Of a stretch of 64,000 bases of DNA, positions 1 through 8,631 are shown piece by piece (within the stretch, counting starts at the first letter, position 1; each line of letters starts with the position of its first letter). The stretch is taken from the NCBI RefSeq assembly GCF_014203595.1, contig NZ_JACHJK010000002.1, positions 743,342 through 807,341 of the forward strand, written 5' to 3'. The notes under the pieces were generated by a model, which searched no databases, was not told the origin of the DNA, and saw nothing but the letters and a program-made list of their open reading frames with translations. Both the position numbers and the translations under genes were made by a program. This stretch comes from Streptomyces echinatus (GTDB lineage: Bacteria; Actinomycetota; Actinomycetes; Streptomycetales; Streptomycetaceae).

Positions 1-1303
1 GGCACTGGCCGGGTGTGCGGCGGCGACGCGGACCGCTCAGGCGGCCTCGCTGCTCGGTGCCGGTGTCGCCCTGACCCTGATCGGGACCGTCGTCGCCGGG
101 CCGCTGCTCGTCCGGCCGGTGATCCAGGTGCTGGGCGGGGCCTTCCCGGCGCTGTTCGGCCCGGTCGGCCGGATGAGCCAGCGCAACGCCCTGCGCAATC
201 CGCGCCGCACCGGCGCCACCGCCGCCGCGCTGATGGTCGGGCTGGCCCTGGTCAGCGGGATGTCGGTGGCGAGCGCCTCGATGTCGGCGTCGTTCGACCG
301 GCAGATCGACCGGACGCTGGGCGCCGACTTCGTGGTCCAGAACGCCAACTTCATGCCGTTCACCCGTCAGATCGCGGACCGCGTCACCGCGACCCCGGGG
401 GCCGGGCTCGTGGTACGGCAACGGCTCACGCCCGTCGCCGTACGCCTGCCGGACGGCCGGCGGGTGAGGACGACCGCCGCCGGGTACGGCCCGGGGCTCG
501 ACGACGTCGCGCACCTGACGTACGCGCGGGGCGGCTCGGCGGCCGCCCTGGCCGACGGACACCTGGCCCTGGACGCCGACTGGGCCCGGGACCACCGGGT
601 GCGCCTCGGCAGCGTGCTGCCGGTCGAGTTCCCCGGTGGCGGACGGGCGGAGCTGACCGTCGGGGCGCTGACCGACCAGGAGTCGGCCGAGGGGTTCGGC
701 ACCCAGGGCGGCATCTTCTTCGGGCTGGCCACGCTGGAGAAGTACGTGCCGGACGGTCAGGACTCAGCGCTCTACGTCAACGCCGCACCCGGCACGGGGG
801 CGGCGGACCTGCGGCCTCGCCTGGAACGGGCGCTCACGGCGTTCCCGCAGGTCCAGGTGCGCGACCAGGCCGACTACAAGGAGCTGGTGCACGACCAGAT
901 CGCCGTCCTGCTGTACCTGGTGTACGCGCTGCTGGGGCTGGCGATCGTCATCGCCGTGCTCGGGGTGGTCAACACCCTCGCCCTGTCGGTCGTGGAGCGG
1001 ACCCGGGAGATCGGGCTGCTGCGCGCGATCGGGCTGGCGCGGCGGCAGCTGCGCCGGATGATCCGGCTGGAGTCGGTGGTGATCGCGGTGTTCGGGGCGG
1101 TCCTGGGGCTGGCGCTGGGGCTGGTGTGGGGCCTGTGCATGCAGCAGGTGCTGGCCCTGCGCGGACTGACGGCCCTCGCGATCCCGTGGGGCACGATCGT
1201 CGTGGTGATGATCGGCTCGGCGGTGGTGGGCGTGGTGGCGGCCCTGCTGCCGGCGCTGCGGGCGTCGCGGATGAACGTGCTGGCGGCGATCGCCCACGAG
1301 TGA
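1..1303 (+). CDS. ABC transporter permease, FtsX/MacB-like (5' partial)
   Basis: The reading frame is open from base 2, so the N-terminal part lies outside the window. What is visible is a membrane segment, a large hydrophilic extracytoplasmic domain of about 230 residues, then a C-terminal FtsX-type block of three hydrophobic helices with the typical cytoplasmic stretch VVERTREIGLLRAIGL. It ends with the ALRASRMNVL pattern common to the C terminus of FtsX/MacB permeases. Such proteins pair with an ATPase to move lipids or peptides or to transmit force across the membrane; here the ATPase would be upstream. The substrate cannot be inferred. The family call is firm. Confidence 0.85.
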   Translation, partial: ALAGCAAATRTAQAASLLGAGVALTLIGTVVAGPLLVRPVIQVLGGAFPALFGPVGRMSQRNALRNPRRTGATAAALMVGLALVSGMSVASASMSASFDRQIDRTLGADFVVQNANFMPFTRQIADRVTATPGAGLVVRQRLTPVAVRLPDGRRVRTTAAGYGPGLDDVAHLTYARGGSAAALADGHLALDADWARDHRVRLGSVLPVEFPGGGRAELTVGALTDQESAEGFGTQGGIFFGLATLEKYVPDGQDSALYVNAAPGTGAADLRPRLERALTAFPQVQVRDQADYKELVHDQIAVLLYLVYALLGLAIVIAVLGVVNTLALSVVERTREIGLLRAIGLARRQLRRMIRLESVVIAVFGAVLGLALGLVWGLCMQQVLALRGLTALAIPWGTIVVVMIGSAVVGVVAALLPALRASRMNVLAAIAHE

Positions 1304-1372
1304 GCGCCCGCGGGCGGACATGATGGGATGGGCTCGGATCCGGCTCAAGTCACCTTTCGCTGAGGAGAGTTC

Positions 1373-2257
1373 ATGCCCCGCCCGTTCCGTTTCGGAGTCA
1401 ACCTGCTCAACGCCGCGCCCGCCGCCGAATGGCGCGCCAAGTGCCGTCGCGCCGAGGAACTGGGTTACGACGTGATCCTCGTCCCGGACCACCTCGGGAT
1501 GGTCGCGCCGTTCCCGGCGCTGGTCGCGGCGGCGGAGGCGACCGAACGGCCGCGGCTCGGCACGTTCGTGCTCAACGCCGGCTTCTGGAACCCGGCCCTG
1601 CTGGCCCGCGAGGTGGCGACCACGGACGCGCTGACCGGCGGCCGGCTCGAACTCGGCCTCGGCACCGGGTACGTGCCGGCGGAGCACGAGGCGGCCGGGC
1701 TGCCGTACGGTTCGCCGCGCGAACGGGTGGACCACCTGCGGCGGACGGTGGAGGAGCTGGAGCGGCTGCTCGGCTCGGCGGACCACGAGCCGCGGCCGGT
1801 TCAGGCCCGGGTGCCGGTGCTGATCGGCGCCAACGGCGACCGGATGCTGCGCCTGACCGCCGAGCACGCGGACATCGCGGCCTTCACCGGGGCCCGGCCG
1901 GGGAACACCCCCGGCTCGCTGGAGCCGCTCGGCGCCGACGAGCTGGACGAACGCGTGGCCCGCTACCACGCGGCGGCGGACCGGGCGGAGCCCGCCGAGC
2001 TGAACCTGCTGATCCAGCTGGTGGCTGTCACCGACGACCCGGAGCCCGCGCTGAAGCCGCTGCTGGAGCGGCAGGCCGGGCTGACCCTGGACGAGGCGCT
2101 GGCCCTGCCCCTCGTGCTGGCCGGTCCGCTGGACCGGATCGTGGCGAAGGTGCGGGCGCAGCGCGAGCGGTTCGGGTTCTCGTACCTGACCGTGCTGGAG
2201 CCGTTCATGGAGGCGTTCGCGCCGGTGATGGAGCGGCTGCGGGCGGAGTCCGCATGA
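1373..2257 (+). CDS. LLM-class (luciferase-like) F420-type oxidoreductase
   Basis: 294 residues. The N terminus (FRFGVNLLNA) and the motifs VPDHLGM, ALTGGRLELGLGTGY and VPVLIGANG are those of luciferase-like TIM-barrel oxidoreductases of the TIGR03621 type, which in actinobacteria usually bind coenzyme F420 rather than FMN. The ATG at 1373 follows a GAGGAGAG Shine-Dalgarno sequence at good spacing. It stands 70 bp after the permease and 45 bp before the GNAT gene on the same strand, so a short transcription unit with the GNAT is possible. The substrate is unknown. Confidence 0.85.
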   Translation: MPRPFRFGVNLLNAAPAAEWRAKCRRAEELGYDVILVPDHLGMVAPFPALVAAAEATERPRLGTFVLNAGFWNPALLAREVATTDALTGGRLELGLGTGYVPAEHEAAGLPYGSPRERVDHLRRTVEELERLLGSADHEPRPVQARVPVLIGANGDRMLRLTAEHADIAAFTGARPGNTPGSLEPLGADELDERVARYHAAADRAEPAELNLLIQLVAVTDDPEPALKPLLERQAGLTLDEALALPLVLAGPLDRIVAKVRAQRERFGFSYLTVLEPFMEAFAPVMERLRAESA

Positions 2258-2302
2258 CGGAATCCCCGCGCGGCACGGCCGGTTCGTGATCACGATGGCC
2301 GC

Positions 2303-2728
2303 ATGACCGAACCGCGCGTACGTGCCGCCGTCCCCGACGACCTGGACGCCGTCCTCGCCTTCTGGAAGACGGCCGCCGAGGGCACGAGCATCAGCGACGA
2401 CCGGGCCGGGGTGGAGCGGCTGGTGGCCCGCGATCCCGAGGCGCTGCTGCTCGCCGAGTCCGGGGGCGAGCTGGTGGGCACGGTGATCGCCGGCTTCGAC
2501 GGCTGGCGGTGCCATCTGTACCGGCTCGCGGTGCATCCGGAGCGGCGGCGGCAGGGCATCGGCTCGGCGCTGCTGGCCGCCGCCGAGGAGCGTTTCGCAC
2601 GCCTCGGCGGGCGCCGGGCGGACGCGATGGTGCTGGTCCGCAACGAGACTGCGCAGCACGCCTGGCGTTCGGCCGGGTACGGGCCCGAGGAGCGCTGGCG
2701 GCGCTGGGTGAAGCCGCTCGGCGGCTGA
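2303..2728 (+). CDS. GNAT family N-acetyltransferase
   Basis: 141 residues covering a single GNAT fold. The acetyl-CoA pyrophosphate-binding motif is visible as RRRQGIGSALL (about residues 75-85), preceded by the strand YRLAVHPE and followed by the C-terminal beta-strand region. Length is normal for a stand-alone GNAT. The ATG at 2303 has no strong Shine-Dalgarno sequence. The acceptor substrate cannot be predicted. Confidence 0.85.
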   Translation: MTEPRVRAAVPDDLDAVLAFWKTAAEGTSISDDRAGVERLVARDPEALLLAESGGELVGTVIAGFDGWRCHLYRLAVHPERRRQGIGSALLAAAEERFARLGGRRADAMVLVRNETAQHAWRSAGYGPEERWRRWVKPLGG

Positions 2729-2848
2729 GCGGAGGACCGGGCGGCCGGGAGGCGGAAGGGACGGGCGAACCGGGAATCGGACCGGGATCCACAGGCACGA
2801 GAGGGTTCTTTGCCCATCCTTTACCATTGAGGGAGCACTCGGCCCTCT

Positions 2849-2950
2849 ATGAAAGGTTGTGAGCGTCCGTCCATGGGCGAGCCTCCCGGTACGCGACACC
2901 GCGCGCACTCCCCTGACCTGCCCGATCATGGGACGGGGGTGACCCGATGA
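2849..2950 (+). CDS. possible 33-residue leader ORF before the CorC-type genes
   Basis: An ATG at 2849 opens a 33-codon frame whose TGA (2948-2950) overlaps the ATG of the downstream CNNM/CorC gene (2947) in an ATGA arrangement. This is the geometry of translational coupling. The frame sits after a GAGGG...CCCTC hairpin and an AT-richer stretch (TTTACCATTG) that could be a promoter. The peptide shows no recognisable domain and no strong Shine-Dalgarno sequence, so it may be a chance ORF in the 5' leader of an ion-transport gene. Confidence 0.22.
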   Translation: MKGCERPSMGEPPGTRHRAHSPDLPDHGTGVTR

Positions 2951-4308
2951 CCGAAGTGCTCCTCCTTCTGGTGGCGATCCTGCTGTCAGTGGCCTGCGGC
3001 GCCTTCGTGGCGGCGGAGTTCTCGCTGACCACGGTCGGACGCGGCGAGCTGGAACGGGCCGCCGAGCGCGGCGAGCGCGGCGCCGCGGGCGCCCTGAAAG
3101 CCGTACGGAACCTGACCTTCCAGCTCTCCGGCGCCCAGCTCGGCATCACCGTGACCAACCTGGTGGTCGGCATGCTCGCCGAGCCGTCGATCGCCAAGCT
3201 GCTCGCCGGGCCGTTCCAGGCGCTGGGCCTGTCGCGGACCACGGCGAGCTCGGTCGCGCTGGTGCTGGGCACGGCCCTGTCGACGGTGTTCCTGATGGTC
3301 GTCGGCGAGCTGGTGCCGAAGAACTGGGCGATCTCCTCCCCGCTGGCCGTGGCCAAGCGGGTGGGCAGTGGGCAGCGCTGGTTCAGCGCCGTCTTCCGGC
3401 CCTTCATCACGCACCTGAACAACACGGCCAACCGCTTCGTGCGCCGGCTCGGCATCGAACCGGCCGAGGAACTCGCCTCCGCGCGCGGACCCCAGGAGCT
3501 GGCCGCGCTCGCACGGCACTCCGCCAAGGCGGGCGCCCTGGAGGCGGACACCGCCGAGCTGTTCGTCCGGACCCTGAACCTGGCCGACCTCACGGCCGAG
3601 AACGTGATGACCCCGCGCGTCCAGGTCGTCGCCCTGGACATGCAGGCGACCTGCGAGGACGTCGCCAACGCCACCCGGGCCACCGGTCTGTCCCGCTTCC
3701 CGGTCTACCGGGGCACCCTGGACGCGGTCGTCGGGACCGCCCACATCAAGGACGTCCTGGCCGTCCCCGCCGACCAGCGGCCCCACCGCACGGTCGCCCA
3801 GGTGATGCGCGAGCCCCTCCTGGTGCCCGAGTCGCTGACCGTGGACCGTCTGCTGGACCGGCTCTCCGGCAGGCGCACCATGGCCGTGGTCATCGACGAG
3901 TACGGCGGTACGGCCGGCGTGGCCACCCTGGAGGACATCGTGGAGGAGGTCGTCGGCGAGGTGCGGGACGAGCACGACCCGCACGAGACTCCCGACCTCG
4001 CCTCCGCCGGCGCGGACGAACGGGGCCGGGCCCTGTACTCGGCGGACGGCGCCGCCCGCACCGACCAGCTCGCCCGCGTGGGCCTGCGTGTGCCGGAGGG
4101 GCCGTACGAGACGCTGGCCGGCCTGGTCGCCACCGAACTGGGGCGGATACCGGCCGTCGGGGACAGCGTCGAGGTGGCCGGCTGGCGGCTGGACGTCGTC
4201 GACGCCTCGGGCCGCAGGGCCGCCCGCGTGCTGCTGCACGCGCCGCTGGACGACGAACGCGCCGGCGGGGCCGACGGGACCCGCGGGACACGGGAGGGAA
4301 CGCGATGA
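2947..4308 (+). CDS. CNNM/CorC-family membrane protein (DUF21, CBS pair, CorC_HlyC)
   Basis: 453 residues. Domains in order: DUF21 membrane domain with about four hydrophobic segments (residues 1-190), two CBS domains (about 205-330, starting NVMTPRVQVVALD), and a C-terminal CorC_HlyC FAD-binding-like domain (about 350-440, with ETLAGLVATELGRIP). Proteins of this class, often labelled hemolysin, are transporters or regulators of divalent cations such as Mg2+ or Co2+. The motif VVIDEYGGTAGVATLEDIVEEVVGE is kept in full. The stop overlaps the next gene by 4 bp, so the two CNNM proteins are co-translated and may form a heteromeric complex. Confidence 0.9.
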   Translation: MTEVLLLLVAILLSVACGAFVAAEFSLTTVGRGELERAAERGERGAAGALKAVRNLTFQLSGAQLGITVTNLVVGMLAEPSIAKLLAGPFQALGLSRTTASSVALVLGTALSTVFLMVVGELVPKNWAISSPLAVAKRVGSGQRWFSAVFRPFITHLNNTANRFVRRLGIEPAEELASARGPQELAALARHSAKAGALEADTAELFVRTLNLADLTAENVMTPRVQVVALDMQATCEDVANATRATGLSRFPVYRGTLDAVVGTAHIKDVLAVPADQRPHRTVAQVMREPLLVPESLTVDRLLDRLSGRRTMAVVIDEYGGTAGVATLEDIVEEVVGEVRDEHDPHETPDLASAGADERGRALYSADGAARTDQLARVGLRVPEGPYETLAGLVATELGRIPAVGDSVEVAGWRLDVVDASGRRAARVLLHAPLDDERAGGADGTRGTREGTR

Positions 4309-5324
4309 CCGCCGTACAGCTGCTGATCGGTCTGGCGACCCTCGTCGTCAACGCCTTCTTCGTGGGCGCGGAGTTCGCGCTGATCTCCGTACGCCGCTCG
4401 CAGATCGAGCCGCTGGCCCAGGAGGGCGACCGCCGCGCGCGCAGCGTGCTGTGGGGCCTGGAGCACGTTTCCGCGCTGCTGGCCGCCGCCCAGCTCGGCA
4501 TCACGCTGTGCACGCTGGTGCTGGGCGTGGTCGCGGAGCCGGCGATCGCGCATCTGCTGGAACCGGTGTTCCACGCGGTGGGTGTGCCGGAGAGCGCGGG
4601 TCACGTCGTGTCCTTCGTGATCGCGCTGACCCTCGCCACCTATCTGCACATGCTGCTCGGCGAGATGGTCCCGAAGAACATCGCGCTCGCCGAACCCGTG
4701 CGCAGCGCCCTGCTGCTCGGCCCGCCGCTGGTCACGCTGGCCCGGGCGCTGCGGCCGGTGATCTTCGCGATCAACGCCTTCGCGAACGGGCTGCTGAAGC
4801 TGCTGCGCGTGGAGGCGAAGGACGAGGTCGCGGCCACCTTCACGGACACGGAACTCGCCGAGATCGTCAAGGACGCCAGCGAGGCGGGCCTGATCGACAA
4901 CCGCGCGCAGGAACGCCTGCACGACGCCCTGGAGCTGGGCAGCCGACCGGTGCGGGACGTGATCGTGCCGCTGCGGGACGTGGTCTACGCGCACCTGGGG
5001 GTCACCCCGGAACAGCTGGAGAGGCTGTCGGCCGAGTCGGGCTTCTCCCGCTTCCCGGTGGTGGACACCGGCCGCCGGATCGTGGGCTACCTGCACGTCA
5101 AGGACGCCCTGGACGCCTCGCCGCGGGACATGCCGTTCCGGCTGCGGGACATGCGGTCCATCGCGCGCGTGCGGGAGGGGACGCCACTGGACGACGTGCT
5201 CACCGCGATGCGGGCGGGCCGGACACACCTCGCGGCCGTCCTCGGCGAGGACGGACGGCTGGCGGGCCTGGTGACCATGGAGGACGTCCTGCGGGAGCTG
5301 TTCGGCCAGCCCGCTCCGGGGTGA
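4305..5324 (+). CDS. second CNNM/CorC-family membrane protein (DUF21, CBS pair)
   Basis: 339 residues starting in an ATGA overlap with the preceding paralogue. It has the DUF21 membrane region (residues 1-185) with the conserved LGITLCTLVLG helix and GEMVPKNIALAEP loop, followed by two CBS domains (about 200-335). It stops after the second CBS domain (LAGLVTMEDVLRELFG) and lacks the C-terminal CorC_HlyC domain of its neighbour, so the pair is asymmetric. A strong hairpin follows at 5370. Likely role: divalent-cation transport or its regulation at the cytoplasmic membrane. Confidence 0.9.
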   Translation: MTAVQLLIGLATLVVNAFFVGAEFALISVRRSQIEPLAQEGDRRARSVLWGLEHVSALLAAAQLGITLCTLVLGVVAEPAIAHLLEPVFHAVGVPESAGHVVSFVIALTLATYLHMLLGEMVPKNIALAEPVRSALLLGPPLVTLARALRPVIFAINAFANGLLKLLRVEAKDEVAATFTDTELAEIVKDASEAGLIDNRAQERLHDALELGSRPVRDVIVPLRDVVYAHLGVTPEQLERLSAESGFSRFPVVDTGRRIVGYLHVKDALDASPRDMPFRLRDMRSIARVREGTPLDDVLTAMRAGRTHLAAVLGEDGRLAGLVTMEDVLRELFGQPAPG

Positions 5325-5369
5325 CGCCCAGGGGCTTCCGGACCGTCACCCCGGTGCCGCTCCGGGAAA

Positions 5370-5390
5370 CCCGGGGCGCGCCGCCCCGGG
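5370..5390 (+). terminator. hairpin after the CNNM gene pair
   Basis: A 9-bp perfect GC stem (5370-5378 with 5382-5390) and 3-nt loop lie 45 bp after the stop of the second CNNM gene. There is no U-tract, as is common for Streptomyces terminators. Confidence 0.5.
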
Positions 5391-5454
5391 GCCGCCCCGG
5401 GATTCCGGGGCGACCGACCGACGGGTATGGCGCCGGGATACCATCGCTGTCGCC

Positions 5455-6243
5455 ATGCAGACGAATCCCACACCTCCCCCGTACACCAGCCTGGTCGCGG
5501 TCGGCGACTCCTTCACCGAAGGCATGTCGGACCTGCTGCCCGACGGCTCCTACCGTGGCTGGGCGGACGTCCTGGCCGCGCGGATGGCCGGCGCTACGCC
5601 CGGGTTCCGGTACGCCAACCTCGCCGTGCGCGGAAAGCTGATCGGGCAGATCGTCGACGAGCAGGTGGCGACGGCCGCGGCCATGAACGCCGACGTGGTC
5701 ACCCTGGTCGGCGGGCTGAACGACACCCTGCGCCCCAAGTGCGACATGGTCCGGGTCCGGGACCTGCTCACCGAGGCCGTGGAACGGCTGGCGCCCTCCT
5801 GCCGGCAGCTGGTGCTGATGCGCAGCCCCGGCCGCCAGGGCCCGGTGCTGGAGCGGTTCCGGCCCCGCATGGAGGAACTGTTCGCCTGCGTGGACGAGCT
5901 GGCCGGGAAGCACGGCGCCCTGGTGGTCGACCTCTACGGGGCGCCCTCGCTGGCCGACCCGCGGCTGTGGGACGTGGACCGGCTGCACCTGACGGCGGAG
6001 GGACACCGCCGGGTCGCCGAGGCGGTGTGGCAGACGCTCGGGTACGAGCCGGAGGACGCCGAGTGGCACGTGCCGACGGCGGCGACGCTCCCGCCGGGCT
6101 GGACGGCGCGCCGGATCGCCGACGCGCGGTTCGCCCGGCAGCACCTGATCCCGTGGATAGGCCGTCGCCTGACCGGCCGCTCCTCCGGCGACGGCCGCCC
6201 GCCCAAGCGCCCGGAGCTGCAGCCGTACGAGGGCCGGGCATAG
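5455..6243 (+). CDS. SGNH/GDSL-family esterase or hydrolase
   Basis: 262 residues without a signal peptide, so probably cytoplasmic. The SGNH blocks are present: VGDSFTEG with the nucleophile serine near residue 18, the GGLNDTL block III with Asn near 84, and the Asp-His pair in DRLHLTAEGH near 179-188. The C-terminal 50 residues are basic and extra to the fold. A TACCAT hexamer ends 11 bp before the ATG, which would give a nearly leaderless transcript. The adjacent integrase remnant begins 3 bp after the stop on the opposite strand. Confidence 0.85.
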   Translation: MQTNPTPPPYTSLVAVGDSFTEGMSDLLPDGSYRGWADVLAARMAGATPGFRYANLAVRGKLIGQIVDEQVATAAAMNADVVTLVGGLNDTLRPKCDMVRVRDLLTEAVERLAPSCRQLVLMRSPGRQGPVLERFRPRMEELFACVDELAGKHGALVVDLYGAPSLADPRLWDVDRLHLTAEGHRRVAEAVWQTLGYEPEDAEWHVPTAATLPPGWTARRIADARFARQHLIPWIGRRLTGRSSGDGRPPKRPELQPYEGRA

Positions 6244-6245
6244 CC

Positions 6246-6610
6246 TCACGGACCTGACCACCCGGGACAGCCGGCGGCGAGGGTGGCCGACGGCGAGGGT
6301 GGCGACGCGGCCGGGGATACCAGAGTGACCGGGGTCTCGTAGGTTCCGCCGAACGGGGGCGCTTTCGGATCTCCCCCGTGGAAGCTGTCCCACACCGTCG
6401 CCGCGGCCCGCAGATCCTCGACGTCCGGGCGCACGTACTTCCGCTTCGTGAAGGTCGCGTTCGTGTGGCCGGCCCACGCCGCGAGAATGTGGTCGGGCAC
6501 GCCGGCGTTCGCGAGGTACGTCAGGCAGGAGTGCCAGGCGTCGTACAGGCGAACCTGCCGCATCTCCAGCTCTCGCATCAGCCGGTACGCGTGCCCGCCC
6601 GCCCTCTCGC
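6246..6610 (-). pseudogene. C-terminal remnant of a tyrosine site-specific integrase
   Basis: About 115 residues matching only the end of phage/ICE-type tyrosine recombinases: VRLYDAWHSCLTYLANAG (box II, with Arg and His) and the GH...Y region AAWAGHTNATFTKRKYV with the catalytic tyrosine. The recognisable coding begins near 6610 without a proper start; an in-frame ATG at 6578 would give 110 residues. The N-terminal DNA-binding domain and box I arginine are absent, so the protein cannot be active. The 6790-11957 block to its right contains typical element cargo and is the probable remainder of the mobile element it once served. Confidence 0.8.
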
Positions 6611-6660
6611 CCCTGAGGGGCGGGGGTGCTGAGGGCGGACTGGCGATCGTGGACGGGACC

Positions 6661-6675
6661 GCCCCCGACGGGGGC
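6661..6675 (-). terminator. hairpin after the small-protein operon
   Basis: A 7-bp GC stem (6661-6667 with 6669-6675) lies within a larger imperfect dyad (about 6657-6687), 115 bp after the last gene of the minus-strand operon. The remaining sequence between 6611 and 6789 has no recognisable gene or tRNA. Confidence 0.3.
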
Positions 6676-6789
6676 GGAGGCGGTCCCGCGTCTCCAGCGC
6701 CGACCTCTCTACCCCGATTCGCCGTCTAGGGCTGCGCTGGAGAACTGTTCCGTACCCGGCGCGGTCGGCGACGCTGCCGGGCACGGGGC

Positions 6790-6993
6790 CTACTCGAACC
6801 ACACGGTGCCTGTCGTGTCGGTGATGGAGTGTCGGCCGGTGTAGTAGTCCTCGTGTCGCCGATCGGCGTGGGGGCGCCTTGTGCACCACGCCTTGCCGTT
6901 CTGGTGCTTCAAACCGCAGTAGCCGGCTGCGCGGCGGGCTGACTGCGCGGCCTCCGCTCTCCGTGTCGCGTAGTCCTTCTGCTTCGCGGTCAT
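6790..6993 (-). CDS. small hypothetical protein with Cys/His pattern
   Basis: 67 residues, starting at an ATG (6991-6993) inside an ATGA overlap with the gene upstream. It is basic, with two cysteines (GYCGLKHQ and AWCTRR) and several histidines (HADRRHEDYY, TGRHS), which could bind a metal, though no family is recognised. It is the last gene of a five-gene minus-strand run (9368 to 6790). Small proteins of this style are common next to WhiJ-like regulators and in actinobacterial integrative elements. Function unknown. Confidence 0.65.
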   Translation of the reverse strand: MTAKQKDYATRRAEAAQSARRAAGYCGLKHQNGKAWCTRRPHADRRHEDYYTGRHSITDTTGTVWFE

Positions 6994-7328
6994 GGGCGTA
7001 GCTCCAGGGCGAGGGCCTGCAGCGCGCGGCGGGTCTGGCAGAACGTGGCGTCGTCCGTGCACTGCTCGCACCGGCCGCGGTGGTCGTCGCGCGCGGCGAG
7101 GACGGCCCGGCGGGCACACGGCCGGCAGGCACGGGGGAACCAGTGGCCGCCGTCGGTGGCGCGCTCGCCGAGGTCGATGGCCGTCGCGGTGGACAGCGGC
7201 TCGGCGCCCCACACGCACTCTGCGCCGCGTGCCCTGGCGTCGGGTAGAACTTCCAGCCGCGGCAGCGGGATGAGCGGCAGGAGTTCGGCGGGGATGTCGA
7301 CCAGGGCTCTGGTCTGGGCGGTTGTCAT
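6990..7328 (-). CDS. small cysteine-rich hypothetical protein
   Basis: 112 residues. The ATG (7326-7328) overlaps the stop of the upstream gene by 4 bp and its own stop overlaps the next start in the same way, which fixes both ends. The second half has a cysteine cluster (ECVWG, ACRPCARRA, RCEQCTDDATFC) spaced like a zinc-binding module of two CxxC-type pairs. No named family is recognised. Translational coupling on both sides argues that it is a real gene working with its neighbours. Confidence 0.7.
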   Translation of the reverse strand: MTTAQTRALVDIPAELLPLIPLPRLEVLPDARARGAECVWGAEPLSTATAIDLGERATDGGHWFPRACRPCARRAVLAARDDHRGRCEQCTDDATFCQTRRALQALALELRP

Positions 7329-7696
7329 GCGGTCGTCTCCGCTTCGGTCCGGTAGCCATGCGTGACTGGCGGGCAATGCAGTTCCCAGCCAGCCGGGTGC
7401 ACCGTGAGGCCGCCGACGTCGTCGAGTTCGTCGGCGAGGTTGGGCGGGAGCAGCCACCAGGTCAGGCTGCTGCGCACGTTGCCGAGGACCGGGCCGTGCA
7501 GGTTCAGGTGCATCCGTCGGAGCGCTTCGAGGGCCCGGGCCAGGGGTGTCTCGGCGACGCGCCAGTGGGAGCCTGTGGGGATCGCGGCCAGCTGCTGGGC
7601 GTCCCACGCGCGTTGCGCCGCGCCTGGGTCAGGGGCGCAGGACAGTAGCCAGTCCTGCCCTTCTCGTACCGGGGCGAGGGGGAGGTGTGTCGCCAT
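7325..7696 (-). CDS. hypothetical protein
   Basis: 123 residues, starting with ATG at 7696 and coupled by a 4-bp overlap to the next gene. Composition is that of a soluble globular protein; recognisable stretches include the Trp-rich SSLTWWLLPPNLADELDDVG. I do not recognise the family. It lies 86 bp after the XRE regulator. The gap contains repeated TTGCG/TTGCGC elements (around 7735-7775) like those upstream of the operon, so it might have an internal regulated promoter. Confidence 0.65.
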   Translation of the reverse strand: MATHLPLAPVREGQDWLLSCAPDPGAAQRAWDAQQLAAIPTGSHWRVAETPLARALEALRRMHLNLHGPVLGNVRSSLTWWLLPPNLADELDDVGGLTVHPAGWELHCPPVTHGYRTEAETTA

Positions 7697-7782
7697 GCCG
7701 TGACCGTATGCAGGGCGGTTGCGGGCCTGCGCGCCGATTGCGCGAGACTGCGCACGCCGCTGCGAAGGTTGCGGCTGATTGC

Positions 7783-8631
7783 CTACGAGAGGTCGAGAGA
7801 GCCCCGTGCACGGCCGATCAGCCGCCGTGCCGGGGCGCCGTACTCGGCGGACTCAGCGAGCCATTCCCACGCCCGCTCATACAGCGCGAGGTCTTCGTCG
7901 CCCGTCAGCCATAGTTCCTCGCTGATCGTCTCCACGATGACCAGGCGCCGGTCGTAGATCCAAAACGCGTGTGGTGCGGTACGGCGCAGTTGCGCGCCGA
8001 ACGGGATGATGCCCAGCTCGATTCGGCGCTGCCCGACGAGGTTGTACAGGCGGTCCAGCTGCTCGGCCATCACGTCGTTGGGGCATGGCTGGTGATACAG
8101 GGCGGCCTCGCACACGAGGAACCGGAACGACTTCTCCGGGTCGTACAGTGCTTCCTGCCTGCGCATCCGTTTCTCTACCGCATCGTCGGTCGTAGGCGGG
8201 ATGCCGCGGAAATCGGCGTTGGCGTCGAAGATGACGCGCGCGTACTCGGGCGTCTGGAACAACCCGGGGATCCGGGAGACCTCAAGACCGCGGATCAGCG
8301 ACGTGGTCTCGGTCTGCCGTACTGCGATCTCCTGGCGGCCGCGGTGCCCGCCGGCCAGTTGCTTCCGCCACGATCGGTTGCGTTGCTTCATGTCCAGGCC
8401 GGCCAGCAGCCCGTGCAGTTCCGCCTCGATGTCGGGCCGTTCAAGGGCGCGCGCCCATGCGCTCAAGTCATCCCGGGTGGGCGTCTGCTTGCCGTTCTGC
8501 AAGCGGCTGACCTTCGAGGTCTGCCATCCGAGGCGCGCGGCGAGGTCTTTGCCTTCCAGCCCTGCCTCGGTGCGCAGCTCGCGCAGCCGTGCACCGAGGG
8601 CTTCACGGGCCGTCTGGAAGTCGGTGGTCAC
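7783..8631 (-). CDS. XRE-family regulator with DUF5753 (WhiJ-like)
   Basis: 282 residues from a GTG at 8631. The GTG overlaps the stop of the DUF6879 gene by 4 bp. Residues about 10-65 form a helix-turn-helix of the XRE type (LRELRTEAGLEGKDLAARLG, then SKVSRLQNGKQTP). The remainder is DUF5753, shown by IPGLFQTPEYAR, VEKRMRRQEAL and the C-terminal YERAWEWLAESAEYG. In Streptomyces such proteins form a large paralogous family with WhiJ and are usually encoded beside a small DUF397 or DUF6879 protein, with which they control development or local genes. It is probably autoregulatory. Confidence 0.88.
   Translation of the reverse strand: MTTDFQTAREALGARLRELRTEAGLEGKDLAARLGWQTSKVSRLQNGKQTPTRDDLSAWARALERPDIEAELHGLLAGLDMKQRNRSWRKQLAGGHRGRQEIAVRQTETTSLIRGLEVSRIPGLFQTPEYARVIFDANADFRGIPPTTDDAVEKRMRRQEALYDPEKSFRFLVCEAALYHQPCPNDVMAEQLDRLYNLVGQRRIELGIIPFGAQLRRTAPHAFWIYDRRLVIVETISEELWLTGDEDLALYERAWEWLAESAEYGAPARRLIGRARGSLDLS

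Noticed and set aside
764..2929. A 721-residue minus-strand frame across the first three genes
   Set aside because: It spans intergenic DNA and three genes with good plus-strand motifs, and its protein is His/Arg/Pro/Gln-rich as expected for an antisense shadow.
6611..6789. Possible tRNA or attachment site next to the integrase remnant
   Set aside because: Searched by eye on both strands for a T-arm (GGTTCRANNCC) and acceptor pairing; none found. No matching direct repeat was seen near 11880-12010 either.
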